Assembly: GCA_038373865.1 (NCBI GenBank)
Contig: JAXGGA010005206.1
Location: forward strand, 1 to 64,000
From: Uloborus plumipes
Taxonomy: Eukaryota; Arthropoda; Arachnida; Araneae; Uloboridae
Direction: 5' to 3'
Length of the DNA stretch: 64,000 nucleotides
Position numbers and translations under genes: made by a program. Shown piece after piece: positions 10,059 through 22,887 of the stretch. The notes below the pieces were generated by a model. That model ran no database searches. It was not told where the DNA came from and saw only the letters and a program-made list of their open reading frames with translations. How positions within the stretch are numbered: the first letter of the stretch is position 1; each line of letters starts with the position of its first letter.

Positions 10059-13000
10059 AAAAAAAAATGACTAACTGTGCAGACGATTTTTTGTTTATTT
10101 ATTCATTTGTTTTTTTGAATTATTATTATTATTATTATTTTTGGCAGACGATTTTTTTTGTAAGAAAAATGTTTCATTCACGAGGGCATTTTTTTCTTTA
10201 TTTATATTTAACAACTGGCAACGGATTAAAAGTGAAATTCGAGACATTTTATCAACGGACGAGTTTTTTTTTTCTTTTTTTTCTTTATTTTTTTTCTTTC
10301 TTTGATAAAATGTGTTTTGATGTACTTTGTACTTTTAATTTTTTTTTTGAAAACAATTGAGGAATTTTTCTACGGAAGAACTGTAACAGTTACATTCTTT
10401 AAAAGGTGCGACAAAGCTTTATTTATTCATTTATTTACTTTTTATGTGTCTATTTCATCTGATGAGAGGGGTATATTTTGCTTTTAGAAATCAGCTTCAA
10501 GTGCTAAAAAGGTATGTTTGACATAATTTTTAGTCTTAGATAATCAAGAGAATAATGATCAGATGCTAGAATGCCGATGTCGATGTACGGGAAAGTAGGC
10601 TCGTTTAGTTCTTGACAGAACTTCTTGTCTTATTTTAAATTGAGACAAACATAAAATTTCATCATACTGAAACATGCATGAAAATGCCATTTTTTCAGAT
10701 TTTTAATGTACAGCATTCCATGAATATTTTGTTTGTTTCTTATTTGTCGTTTCGTTGAACTGAAAAGCAGTCTTAGCATTACCATATGCGGCAATGCCTA
10801 GCTGAACTGAATTAGATTCCGGTAACAGCCTGGCTTAGGTGATGTGGTACTTTTTACGCAGAAAAGCTCAGCCAGAATGAGCGAAGTTTAGGAGTTGAAA
10901 TCATTCGACCGCGGATGACACTCTAACTGGTTACTTTTTCCAGAAAGCTTTAGAATTTTTGACTGTTACTGCATGGTATGGTGCAAAAGTGGTCAAATTC
11001 AACGCTTTGGGGTGAAAAATTGTTTAATGTGCAAGGGGACATCTACCCGATTGTTACGATAATATGCAAACGTTTTGCTAGGGGAAAAAATTTGAAACAT
11101 GTATGGAAATCAAATGTGAGGAACATGATACGACCATACATGACAAGACCCCATATGCCATGTTAAGTTCAAAAATGGCAAATTTCTTAGCTGTATGAAT
11201 GTTTTAAATAATCAAAACATAGATCATTGTTAGAGAGAAATATTTAGGAACGGAAAATTCGTACAGTCCTTGATTTACCTTATTTACAGTATATTAGTTG
11301 GTTACAAAAATTATTTTAAAACAAATTTATCTGTATTAAGTAAAACAAAAGCCATTGCATTATCGTAGAAACCACACTAAAGGATTTTTTTTCAATTACG
11401 GCTTTTTATGATTTAGTGAATTTTAAATGTCAAGGTACATCATAAATTTTAAATTATTCAAGTACATTTCATCATTAAATGCACAAAAGTGGGAAAAATA
11501 GAACATAAAACTGAATTGCAACCTTTTCCTCGAAATGGGATTTTCGATTAAATGCGAAAAGAAAAAAAAATTCAAAAAATCACCACAACTTTTGGATTCA
11601 TGTGTTCAAGAGACTTTTAAATTTTCTGTCGAAATCGTTCATTTTATCAGAAAAGAACGACTGATTTTAGTTGTTACAAATTAAAACAAAACAACAAAGT
11701 AATAATAATAATTGTAGGACCAACTAAGTATACATACATATTCATAAAAAGATTTGCATATCAATAATTACTCACATTTTAAGATAGATCGATTTCTTGC
11801 TCTGGTTATTTTTACAGGAAACGATAAAGATTTCATAATTTGGAAATTCTTAAAATGGATTTTGACCTTTCAATCAATCAGTTTACTTGAACTTTTGTAA
11901 CGTCATGAAGTTTTATTTTTAAGGCTACAGTGGACATTTTTTTTTTCAATAATTGATCTGCATGTCTAAAACTTTGCTTGCTGGTATATTTACTACATCT
12001 TAAAGCATTAAAAAAATTGGTACAAAAACCATGAATTTCTTTTTTGAAATTTAACATTTAAAAATTTTTTACACAATTTCAAAATGCTTCATGTGTCACT
12101 TTTTTTTTCAAACTTTGAATTTCCACTTAATTTCTAATCATTTGGCATGATTCGATAAATCTATTCATTACATGTAATGTTTTATGATATAGTTTATAAA
12201 AGATGGCTGAAAATGAAAATTTATATGAATTTTTCAGCTAAAAAAATAAGTAATGTCTGTTTTTGATTAAAAAAAAAACAGCTCCAAACTTTCTTTATTT
12301 TTAGATGTGGTGTCAACCAGAATTCCTTTTTTTTTCAGTAATACGTCTTTTTAAGGGTATCACGGGATTTAAGACAGCCCTCAAGTCTTAGAAGGGGGAA
12401 GGAATTGAAACAATTTCTGGGACGTTTTTGCATTAATAACAAGAATTCACACAATAAACACGTTGGCTTTACGCTTGGTTTTACCCATTATACTGTTCAG
12501 ACATATTTTCAACGTTGTTCTGTATTTTATAACTTGTGTTTCAGTTGACAGCAACATATAAATTGAAGGAAGAAAGCCAAATATAACATAGCTAAAACTA
12601 CGAAACAACAACGAAAACTCTCTGAAATTTTCATTAAAAAACCTAAGTGCATCAAAAACGTTAAGAATTCCGAAAAAAAGTTACTTCCAAGCTGGAGGAC
12701 TTGTAGATAATACACTGAAATAAAAATTAAGTTCACAGAAGCAATCACAGTTTTTCAAACTCATTAGTGCGATAGTATTTCTAATCGCTTAATGGAATTC
12801 ATAAAATTGTTGATAAGGATATTTTTTAATAATTATGGTTATCTGACACTTAAAAAGAGAATTTATTTTATTGAAAAAAATATTGTTTTGGTTTATAGGA
12901 TTAATGAAAATGTACTAAAAAGAATAAAATAGCAATCATTTGTCTGTAACTAAACTCAATCAAAATTTCGTCAAAAAAAAAAAATATATATCAACATTTT

Positions 13001-14927
13001 CGCATTCCTTCCCCAAAGTAATGTAATTTCCACATTCAGAACTGTCAACATCATTTGCAAAATATCGGCGTCCCACCACATGAACATACAAGCAATGTTT
13101 TCAAACATCCATTTCGCACTACTTACATTTCTGATGCCTTCGGAACAAGTGGAAAAATTTGCTTATCCCCATACTCACACGTATGTTCGCTTTCGAGCAA
13201 TATCAGAATACTAAGCGTCCGCAGACATGTTTTAGTCTGGGACCCGCTTTTCGGCCATCCCCGCTAACGTGGTATCCACCCCTTGGCCCCTAAATCAGCG
13301 AATGAGCTTTATTTCAGTTTCTAATTGCTAAATAAGTGAACGCTTTGTGAATAACAAACTGAAATGATTTATGCAACTGGCCTTGCCACGGAATTATTTT
13401 GGAGACACTTTGTTAAAGGTTGGTTTCAGCTTTTTAAATATTTTCTCAATCAAGCTGTATTTAGCTCTTTTGCCTTGCTATTTCGATCTATTTTAGGTTT
13501 TAATTGGTTTGGAATTTTCTCCGATTTCTCGAAGTATTTATAACTCCGCATTAACAAATAACTCTTTTAGGCAGCGTGAAAGCTGTTAGTGGTACAGGAT
13601 CATAAAAATCTCGGAAAAACTGCATTTTTTCCAAACTTCAAGGCAATTGCGGCAGATCAAGAAATTGAAAAGAAAAATTTCAAATTTTTAACGTGCACTT
13701 TGCTTGTCCAATGGCATCGTTTTCATAATACCCATCTTCGAAATTATAAAGAAAGTCATTTTCGGCCCAACCCTATTGTACATTTATAAAACATTTGTTT
13801 TGATTGTTCCTCCCAAATTATTTCCTTTCTTTATTTTAAAATACGAAAGTAAAATAAGATGGAGCCCTTCGAGAGATTGCTTATATATAACTTTCTGTTT
13901 GATGTTTAAAAAAAAGAAACAATTTATGATTTTACGAATAATCCTCAAGTAAATTTGGTACTTATAGCTTTTAGAATTTTGAAAAAGGTATGATATGCAA
14001 AAAGGTGCTCATAATGAATCTGTGACGGATGAGTTTGCAATTACAGTAGCTGAAAGGCTTCCGACATGACTTTTTTTCTTTGGGGGGGGGGGGGGAGAAA
14101 AGCACATTAATTAGTACTTTGTGTTGCAATAATTTTTCTTTCTCTGTGCTGTTATGTTGCTACGTTGTTATAATATTTTTTGCAATATTTTTAAGAATAA
14201 CTTATTTTGAACTTTATTGCGATGCAAATTTAGAATTTCAAAATTATATGCTTTACTACATTTTTTGTTCAGTTAACTTTCAAGATTAATATTTTTAAAT
14301 TACTAAAATGTAGCACTTATCATTTTGAGAGAATTGATTTCAATCATTTTTTATGGTAACTGCTATTTTTATTTATGAGAAATTAATTATGTTTGAGATA
14401 GTTGTTTTGATCATTAAATTTTTTTTAAATAAGTTGTAGCAAAAGCCAAATGTATGAGAGAGTAAGATAGATGGAGAGAAATAATTTTAAATACTCAATA
14501 AGGCTCATTTACTTCTTGACCACCAACTTAGTAAAGAATAAAAGGCGTTTTAGTAATCAGTAGTAATTTTTTTAAATTTCTTTATTGAATGTTTAACAAA
14601 TCGCATAGGTTGTATTATTTCAATTCCTAACGCTTTGGCGTTGGACCTCAGGGGCACCAAATATGTTTAGGCCATGATCGTATGTGATCGTAAACAATTT
14701 GGAGAAAGAGTATAACATGGAAAAAATAAGGTTGGACACATTCTTTTTTATGGTTTTGACGTTTATTACTTCAATCAAAACATAGTAAAAACAAAGATTT
14801 GGCATATAAATTTAAAACAAGACAAAAATGTTAAATTATCGTTCGCTCTCCAAAACTTACTAAAAATCATTTAAATCAACTAGCTTAAAATTTATAGAAT
14901 ACTTTAGATTTATTTGAAAGTTAATAA
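10059..14927. other. Large stretch without a supported gene
   Basis: AT-rich sequence with many homopolymer runs, (ATT)n near 10117-10140 and a G run at about 14082-14095. The open frames here are low-complexity, rich in F, L and Y, and read through T runs. 13040-13270 is somewhat less AT-biased with one 70-residue frame, but it has no splice sites and no recognisable motif. Confidence 0.4.
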
Positions 14928-15425
14928 ATGGGGATTTGGGAATTAGGAGCCAAAGTTAGTTACGAACCAATCCTCCAAGTTAGATCCATCGAAACCCATC
15001 GTCTCCAAAAGGGCCTGTTACGGTCAACTGTCCGTGTCGAAAACTTTCGCTCGTCTCCTCCAAAAAACTCCAAGTCCCCCCTTTTAAACGAGGGGAAAGG
15101 AGCCCCTCGATTCAAAGTTCAACATCTGGAAATTTTAGTTCCAGGGAAAGTTCAGACTTTATCAGATGGGGACTGTCAGAAAGGAATTTTGTTGACCAAG
15201 GGGAGGAAGTTTTATGAGATCTGCAACGTCAAAAGGGAAAGTTATCGTTTCCGGAAAGGCCCAAAAGTTGAAGGAAATGCACCCCTTTTGACCTGTAAGC
15301 GTGGGAGAAAGTGACCTCGAAAGAGTATCTCGTGGGACAGAAACGGGGAATGTCTTAAGAATTTTAACCCCACGAAAGAGAGTAAAGGAATGTTGGGAGC
15401 GGAAGATAGTTTCCGACGGGCCCAA
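14928..15425. other. GC-richer island of unknown nature
   Basis: Composition differs sharply from both flanks. Plus-strand frame 14928-15314 (128 residues, basic, many K and R) overlaps minus-strand frame 15162-15425 (87 residues) and plus frame 15301-15561. Several frames are open at once, which suits a stop-poor GC-rich segment as well as a gene. No family motif, signal peptide or membrane segment is recognised. It might be an exon remnant, a repeat or transferred DNA. Nothing here decides between these. Confidence 0.3.
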
Positions 15426-16410
15426 CAGTACTATTGATCATTCAGTATCAGAACCGTTATATATGTACAAGTATTATGTTAAATATTCTCGATCATTCTT
15501 TCTAATTGCCTGTCAGAAAGTTTCTGAAATTGACTTTCGACTAGCATTATTTTCTCTTTAAAAAATTACAATCAACGATTCGATGTATCAAACTCTGCGA
15601 TATTTGCAAGAGAAAAGCAATTGTCTATAGCAAATTTTCCAAGCATAGCAACTTCCACACTCTTATAATTATTTTGAATTAAAAAAATAAAATGCACAAA
15701 TATATGCAATTATCTTCTCAAATTGATTGACTTGAAATTCACAATTTACTAAATACATTTACTAAATACATAAGAATTGAAAAGCAAGAGAAGTTTACAC
15801 TTTTGTGTTCAGTAAGGATTTAAAATAGAAATAAGGAACAGAAGTAGCCGTTTTGAATATTAAATGTTCAAAAGAAGAAATATTTTTTTTCTACAATTTA
15901 TCTTTCAATTTTAAACTTGCAAAAAGCTTATCATCTTTTGAATTAAGACTTATAAACTTATAAATAGTTTATGCTGTGTTTACTTTTTTGGTATACTTTT
16001 CATCAATACATTGTTTTTAAAACTAATTTTGTCATTCAGTTTCTACTTGACCTTTGTGTATGTGTCTGTAAAAATGCAGTTGTATAGAGAAAATCTGTAA
16101 AAAATAAACACATGTGATATTAGCAAAAGCCTCAATCAGTAAGAACCGACAAAATTTTTTAAAACTAAGCAAAAACAATGAATAAACTACATCAAAAAAT
16201 CAGCTTTCGTTTCACAAAATATAATATCTTTGTCTTTGACCTACCGTCACATCAAGGCTAACAGTAAAGATTTTTTATACATTGCGATTTTTTTCGAAAC
16301 CAATGGTGATAATGTTGGAATGTTACGTTATAAAATGAGTTCCCTAACACTTGAAAAATCCGAATTGATTAGTCACTAGGTGAACCAATTTGAGAGAGTA
16401 GACTGTATTA
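15426..16410. other. No supported feature
   Basis: AT-rich spacer; nothing recognised on either strand. Confidence 0.4.
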
Positions 16411-16485
16411 CACAGATGGGAGGGCCACGAAATAATTTGGTGCTTATAAGGGGGCCACAAGCCGAAAAAGTTTGGAAAACCCCTG
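16411..16485 (-). mobile_element. hAT end remnant
   Basis: On the minus strand it begins CAGGGGTTTTCCAAACTTTT and continues to CTTGTGGCCCCC, a hAT-type terminus closely related to the left end of the element at 43356. The left limit CACAG is tentative. A matching 8-bp duplication is not convincing (CTGTATTA versus CTGTAAGG). Confidence 0.5.
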
Positions 16486-16975
16486 CTGTAAGGCACTGTC
16501 ATACTGTATTTTTTTCTGTACTGTGTTCCATGAAGTTTTATGCAATTTTTGATCAGATCTGAGAAAAATTATTACTTTTCTTTACATTTCAAATTACTAT
16601 TTCCACGTTAACCATAATTTTATATGTGTAAGAAAATGTCTAAAATTACATTCTTGTGAGAAGCGTGTTGCTTCTAACGCAGGTATATGAATACACGCCG
16701 CCATATTTTTTAGTTGTTAAAACACACCATTATTAAAGAGACGTAAAATGAAGTGGTGTGGGGTGCACAACAGATTTTTTTTTCCGCGCAGAGTAATTAA
16801 ATAATCCTTCTCATGTAAATGTGAATATGAAAGAAATTGTATACCAGGAATATAAGTATTAAATGTGGATTTTTCTAAAAAAGGAAAAAAAATGTTAAAG
16901 AAAGGATAAAAACCAGCTTTATTCGAAGTATGCTTCATGGCTTGTTATGCATTTTCCCTCTTCCCCATCTTTCAG
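16486..16975. other. No supported feature
   Basis: AT-rich; it ends in the polypyrimidine tract of the exon candidate that follows. Confidence 0.4.
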
Positions 16976-17127
16976 GCAATTTTTGAACACCACTGCAGGA
17001 AAATGCCTCCCCTTATGATGCGAACCTCTCATCGAGCCATTTTTCTACATGTTCGAACTAACCTAAGCGCTACTCATCAAGGGCGTGGCCCATTAATACA
17101 AGTAATAATCGGAAGGATCCAAGTCTG
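16976..17127 (+). CDS. Candidate internal exon (152 nt), product unknown
   Basis: A strong acceptor (TTTTCCCTCTTCCCCATCTT then TCAG) ends at 16975, and a donor CTG|GTAAGC begins at 17128. Only one of the three frames is open between them, giving 50 codons plus 2 bases with a start such as AIFEHHCRKMPPLMMRTSHR. The composition is clearly less AT-rich than the flanks. No domain is recognised. The exon would begin in phase 0 and end in phase 2, so it cannot splice directly in frame to the candidate at 34154. It could also be a non-coding exon or a chance pairing of splice-like sites. Confidence 0.3.
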
Positions 17128-18956
17128 GTAAGCCGCTTGCGATAGGACATTCCAGATGCTTGTTTTCAGAGTATTTTAAAACAAAATATGCCAAAATGAT
17201 TCGGTTTTGCGTTCAAAGTAAAGTCGCTTCGGTATGTAATTGTTGTTTGCCAAAAATATTTTTGAAATTTTGAAAATGACGTTGTCGAAAACGTCATTTA
17301 TTTTATGAATTGGCTGCTTTGATTTCAAAGCAATTTAAAAACTTGACGTGGTGGACTAAAACTGCGATTATTTTAGGACTCGAGGCCACATATTTAAGAA
17401 AACCAAATCGCTGATTTTCAGTGCATTCATTGCATAATCATTGCTTTATTTTAGTCCTCAATGCTTTCACCCAATTTGAGTATATTTTCTTTTATTAATA
17501 AATTGTGATCTTACAGGGATCTTTCGTGAGTGACGAAAGCAAAGGGAGTGTTTTGGAGTGGGTGGGTTAGCCCACAGCAACTCTACACGCGTGTACATAA
17601 ACAAACGGATGGATAATCATGGCTCGAGGTCAAGCGTTATGGGGGGTTTGACCCTGATTTTTTGTATCTAAGCAAATTCTGATACTTTACATTGGAAGGC
17701 AATGTTTTTGGCGACTATTACGAATCTGATAAATTGGTGGCATTAATCAATACAAGGTTAATGTCACTGCCGCTGCTTCCTTGCAAAGCATCGCTTGAAG
17801 TCTTCAACATGTTGAAGAAGTGTTTCTAATTACTGCTTTGTTGCCCAACGTCGGTCGACAACAAATCACTCTAAATAATTAAAGACCACCGCTTCGCTAA
17901 AGAATGTAATTCCCTGTAATAGTAGGGTTTCCTTCCATCATAAGTATATTGAATTCGGACGGCTAAAGCATCTTTTTGCGCTTATAAAAAGTACTTGTTT
18001 TTATAATTTGATGTTTTTAGCGATGTGTATTAGGAATAAACAGTGGTTGTAAAATAGGTGTGACATTTTTTTTCAATGGTTCTTACAGATCTTTTTGGTT
18101 GTCTATTTATACATTTCAGTATACTTGTCTGATAAATTTCCACTGTCAAGTATTAAGAGGCGTAAGATTAAGAATTCTGATTTCTTTGGGAGCTTTTATA
18201 TTTTGAAATTGCTTTTCAAGCTTACATTGTTATTATCAATATTTTCTGCCATATTTTATGCCGAAATTACTCAAGTACATTATTGTGCACAAAAGAGCTC
18301 ATGATTTAAAGCTGTTTTGCGGACGCTAAATCATGAGCTTTTGAGCATTTAAAATAACGGATAAATTTTATCCGCAACAAAGGTTTTCACTCAAGCTTAT
18401 TTCTAGTAAAAGATTAAACAAATGTTATCGCATTAATAATATTTAGTTCTAAATAATGAGCAATTTAGCATTTTGTTAGAATTATCATAATGTAAAACAT
18501 CTGGCGCGTTTTCAATGTTAGTCGAACATGTGAAAACAAAGCGCTTATCTACTTGTCAAATGTTGCCAAAATCGATATTTTTGAAATATATATTATAATG
18601 ATCAATTTTTAAACAAAAGAACTTATTGAATAAGACTTAAAAAAGGAACAAATATTTTGACCTCTCCTGTCACATTTAACAACTAATAGTTGTGGCCAAT
18701 TCATTAAGAGGAGGCGTTAATCAAAGTTAATGAAAATGTCTGCGTTATAAATGAATCTATCCTCGGTAATGGTCACAAGATTTTGAGACTATAATAAAGA
18801 ATTTTCAGTGTTAATCGTATCCGCAATAGCTTACAAAAGAAAAAGTGCCGAAAAAGAAATCTCAGATAATAAAAAGCATTCCGGATAGTTAATGTTAGAA
18901 CAATAAAAAGGGCAATTCGCTGTAAACTCATAATTGGTTGTCCGGACCGAGTATTT
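17128..18956. other. No supported gene
   Basis: AT-rich, apart from a somewhat GC-richer patch near 17520-17650. One hairpin at 18291-18342 is listed separately. No splice-bounded open frame was noticed. Confidence 0.4.
18291..18342. repeat. Inverted repeat hairpin
   Basis: Arms AAAAGAGCTCATGATTTA and TAAATCATGAGCTTTT pair over about 16 bp with a 2-base bulge, around an 18-base loop. No run of T follows and no promoter was seen. Confidence 0.7.
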
Positions 18957-19941
18957 TCTCTACTAATAATAAAGCTGAGGGTAGGTCTTTCTGTCTGTCT
19001 GTCTGTCTGCCTGTCACGCGCGTAGCGCCAAACCATTCGGTCGATTTTCATAAAATTTGGCACAAAAGTAGTTTGTAGCATGGGTGTGTGTGTTTCGAAG
19101 CGTTTTTATGAAAATTCTATTTCGTTCTTTTTCTACTCTAATTTTTAGCTCATTTTTCATACAAATTCAATAAAATGGGAAAGAAATATTTCCTACACAT
19201 TTTCACGTCTTATGTCATTCGAAAGCTTGACATTTTCTGCTAAAAATGTCAGTTTGCAGTTTCTATGAGCATTAGAAGAGCTGTAATACTTGTTTTTAGA
19301 ATCTTGGAAATTCAAGGCTTACCTTGAGCAAAACAAGCCAAACGATTCTAAAATGGTTAAGCTTGAAAATAAAATTTGAAAATAAAGATGAAATAAATTA
19401 TTTTTTCAATGGAAATCAACTTCTCATGTTGTTACCATGGTTACGTTTTTATTTCCTTTATTTGTTTCGTTCTTTTTTCCTTAATAATTTTTAAAATGTA
19501 TTTGTTTTCGTAGTAATCCAAACTCCAAGCCTTATTAAAATTAGTTAAATGAACTATTTTAACTGTTGTGAAAAAAAAATCGTCTGTTTTTCTTTTTTCA
19601 GTTTTGAAAGAATTAAAACTCGGTAAATTATTAAAATATTGTATAAATTGCGGTATTGCAACGTTCTTTCTAAAATGTTTCATTTCGAAAGATGTATTAT
19701 TTTGTTTTTAAAGATAGGAAACAAAATTTACTTCTTATTTTAAACTTTGGTAAGATTTCTGTTGGTTTCTGTAAGCAACAAAATTGTTCTTATTTTCTCT
19801 TTTGGCTTATTTTTATATCATACTTTTAGGAAATTACGATTGGTGTATAACTAAAATTGAGTATTCTTTCTGCGATATCAATTTATTACCAAATGACCTC
19901 TTAATTTTATACCACGGGCAAAACCGTGCGGGCACCGCTAG
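18957..19941 (+). mobile_element. Non-autonomous Helitron, copy 2 (985 bp)
   Basis: It starts TCTCTACTAATAATAAAGC, has a (TCTG)n run and the ACGCGCGTAGCGCC block shared with copies 1 and 3, and ends CACCGCTAG followed by T. It lacks the GGCGATATATCGCC palindrome region of copies 1 and 3. It carries a TTACGTTTTTATTTCCTTTA block found, reversed, in copy 3. No helicase frame. Confidence 0.75.
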
Positions 19942-20382
19942 TAAAAATAATGAAGTGCAATGAAGTAATTATTGCTCCTAATACAAGTAAAGCATTAATA
20001 TTTTGTAGCCCAATTGTATTCGGAGCGATAACAATTTAATTCTTTTTTCTAGGAATTATCTAAGCACCAAAAACACAGTCCTCTGGCTGTCCCTATCCAA
20101 TAGTCTAACATAGGGCTTCCCAAACTGTGGTCCGCGGACCCCATAGGGGTCCGCCGAGCTTTCGTCGGGGGTCCGCGGTGAATCACGAAAAAAAGAGGCT
20201 TAAAATTACTTTTAATAGCTTTAAATTACTTTTTTGCTTTTGAAAACCAGAGTTTTCCTTTTCGAAGTATGCAGTTGCCCTTTATGGCATACTTAATATT
20301 TTGAGACAGGTTGCTGCAAGATCATGCGGTCAAACCGTTTTCTGCTCTGACAAAATCGTACTATCTGTCATCATGCTTAGAT

Positions 20383-20455
20383 AAATATTTGATAGACATG
20401 CTAATATAAATATTAGATTGACATGTTAATATGGATATTTGATTGACATAACTTC
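20383..20455. repeat. 25-bp tandem repeat, three units
   Basis: Three units modelled on AAATATTTGATWGACATG plus YTAATAT lie head to tail within the hAT element; the last is diverged. Confidence 0.8.
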
Positions 20456-21277
20456 AGGTTAAGCTTTGGAAACTACCTTCCAAGATACTTTTAAGACTTC
20501 AATTGCAAGAAATTTACCGGAGACGGTCCCCGAAACTTCACTCCCACATGAATTCACCGTTGATCGTATGGATTAGTGCTCTTACAACTACAATTTCGAA
20601 AAATTTCTGGGGAACAGTTACTGACCTCCACTTTCCTTAATATCATCAGGGTTAGTCCACGTTTGAAATTGTCAATTTTAATTTTTAAAAATATCCGGGG
20701 ATCTTGCCTTGCACCCTTTCGTTACCCAAATAGCAGATTCCTACGTTTATAACGCTTTCATTTCTAAAAAATTTGTGGAGAGCACGAATATCCCTCTTTC
20801 CTAACATAACCAAACTCTAAAAGTGCGTTTGAAAAGCTCTAATTTAGCAAATTGCAAGAAATTATTCATTGAAACTTCAATTAAAAATAAAAAAAAATCC
20901 AGCAGATTATCCCCATACCTCATTTAATCTAATTGTTAACAAAAAGATCTTTCAAAAGAGAAATTTTAAAACAAAGATTTTGAAAAATCGCCTGATGTGC
21001 TGTCTTGGACCTATTGCTCCTCCTAATATGTCTAAAAAAAAGCCTACTAGCGCGTTTTTAAGGCTTAGAATTTTAAAATTTTCTGGGGGTGGGTGCCCCA
21101 AAAACTACTCTAACATCGCCACAAATCGTATAAAATTGCGGTTTTTTTTTTTTTTTTTTTTTAAAGGTACAGTATGCAAAAATTTATGCACTTAAACTAG
21201 GGTCATATTATAAATGTAAAAGTGCAGTTTAACTTACGGTCTTTGTTACGAAAGATATATTAGTAAATATGAACTTC

Positions 21278-21683
21278 CCCAAGTAGCATCAACTCATCGG
21301 ATTTTGCTCGGCCGATCAACAAACTCCTCGTAAACTGATCCTGTAACGCACGATGACATCGTTCCGATCAGTATCCGAGCACGGTTTTCGATGAGCTACT
21401 TTTCATCGGAAAGCGATATCCTTCCGATCAACTTTCCCGATGAAAATAAGATAAGCTATATTTCATCGGAAAACGATATCCTTCCGATCAAGTTTCCCGA
21501 TGAAATTCCTCGGCACGGGACTGTTCTGCTCGTAAATTGCTCCAAATCACATCGTATTCTCATCGGGTTTTGCTGCTAGGATTCTGCTCGGCCGATGAGA
21601 CATATTGGATCATCGGCCGATGAGAATTTCATCGGGTTTCGATGAATGGCCGATCATCGGCCGATGAGATGATGCTGCTAGGG
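21278..21683 (+). mobile_element. CATCGGCCGATGA-type MITE, copy 2 (nested in hAT)
   Basis: This 406-bp copy runs from CCCAAGTAGCATCAACTCAT to ATGATGCTGCTAGGG and has TC on both flanks. It has exactly the same length as copy 3 and is very similar to it. It sits inside the hAT element at 20111-22055, so it is the younger of the two. Confidence 0.85.
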
Positions 21684-22063
21684 TCTTTTTACTGACAAAA
21701 ACTAAATTTGAATATTTATGACTGTAAAATTGAGATTACGAGCAAAATGCGCCATAATTTGTTTTTCTCTCAGCTAAAGTAACAGTCAAGAAATCTAGTC
21801 CAGGCCTGGTTTAAGTTAAATTTTCAACTTCATTTATTTTGAGGGGAGCGGGGAGGGCAAACAATGCTCACATTTGGTTGAGAAAAAATTAATCTCCCAC
21901 TGGAGGAAAATCCTACATGTGCTACTAGTTGAATTAATTAAAGTTCAATTCACAACGAACAAAAATTATCTTTGCACTTTTTCTAACGACAGGGGTCCGC
22001 TCCGAACTTTGATTCATGAAAGGGGTCCGCTGCTTAAAAAGTTTGGGAAGCCCTGGTCTAACA

Positions 22064-22883
22064 CGTAAAAGCAATATTTCAAAAAACCTATTAACACTAC
22101 ATAAATTTGGCAATTAATATATAAAAATAGAATAATGCAACTGTATCTTTTTTATGAAATGAGGTCTAATTACGTATTTCTAAAACTTAAAATTGTCAAG
22201 TAAATTCTGTCCGGAGTTTTTTCAAACAGACCCCTGCAACAAATTCAAAGCTCCAATAGAAAAAATCTGTTGCTCTTGCAAATTGTTTTTGGCATGAAGT
22301 TTAAAGTAATCAGTGTGAATTTACCGAAATTGTTGAGAACGGTGCCGGTGTTGAAACGCCAATTTGTTCAGTTTCAGAGTCACATTTGTGATGAAAGTAT
22401 GCATCAGGGTCGTTGCAAAAACAGTCCTCTGGGAAGTGATTTTATTATAATGTCAATTAGTTTAATTATGAAACATATTAGTTATTACGTCTACGATTTG
22501 TGCCTAAATTTATAGGTAGTTCCGGAACTAATTTTGTTCCAATTATTTTGCAGATATTCCTCAGCAATGTGCAAATACACAGTCCATTGACTAGTTATAC
22601 TAGGCAGGGGACTCATACCCTATCATAATTTATCAGAAAAACCTTAACTTCAATTGGCCCTCTTTCGAACCAAAGTAATAAATTCATTTCCTGAGCAATA
22701 TTATTATAATTATATGAACATTTTAAAAAAGCATGCCCGGATAGATTCTGTATGGAAAATGACGAGTTTACAGAGAATCGCCCATAACTCTTTTAAAGGT
22801 TAAGTGTAACTGGAGAGCAAATTGCTTTTTTTTTTCTTAAAGGGATTATACCTTTCAATAGCGTTTAATGGGGCGTTTAATAC
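22064..22883. other. No supported feature
   Basis: AT-rich spacer between two transposons; nothing recognised. Confidence 0.4.
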
Positions 22884-22887
22884 ATTA

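Larger units (their letters stand above)
20111..22055 (+). mobile_element. hAT element, non-autonomous (1.9 kb)
   Basis: Left end TAGGGCTTCCCAAACT and right end AGTTTGGGAAGCCCTG are inverted repeats, and an exact 8-bp target duplication, GTCTAACA, sits at 20103-20110 and 22056-22063. Both features define the hAT superfamily. The left end continues GTGGTCCGCGGACCCC, common in hAT elements. There is no transposase frame. Inside are a 25-bp triplet repeat (20383-20455) and a complete MITE (21278-21683). Confidence 0.93.

Noticed and set aside
10485..10515. 24-nt microexon between TTTTAG and GTATGT
   Set aside because: Too short to judge, and no neighbouring exon supports it.
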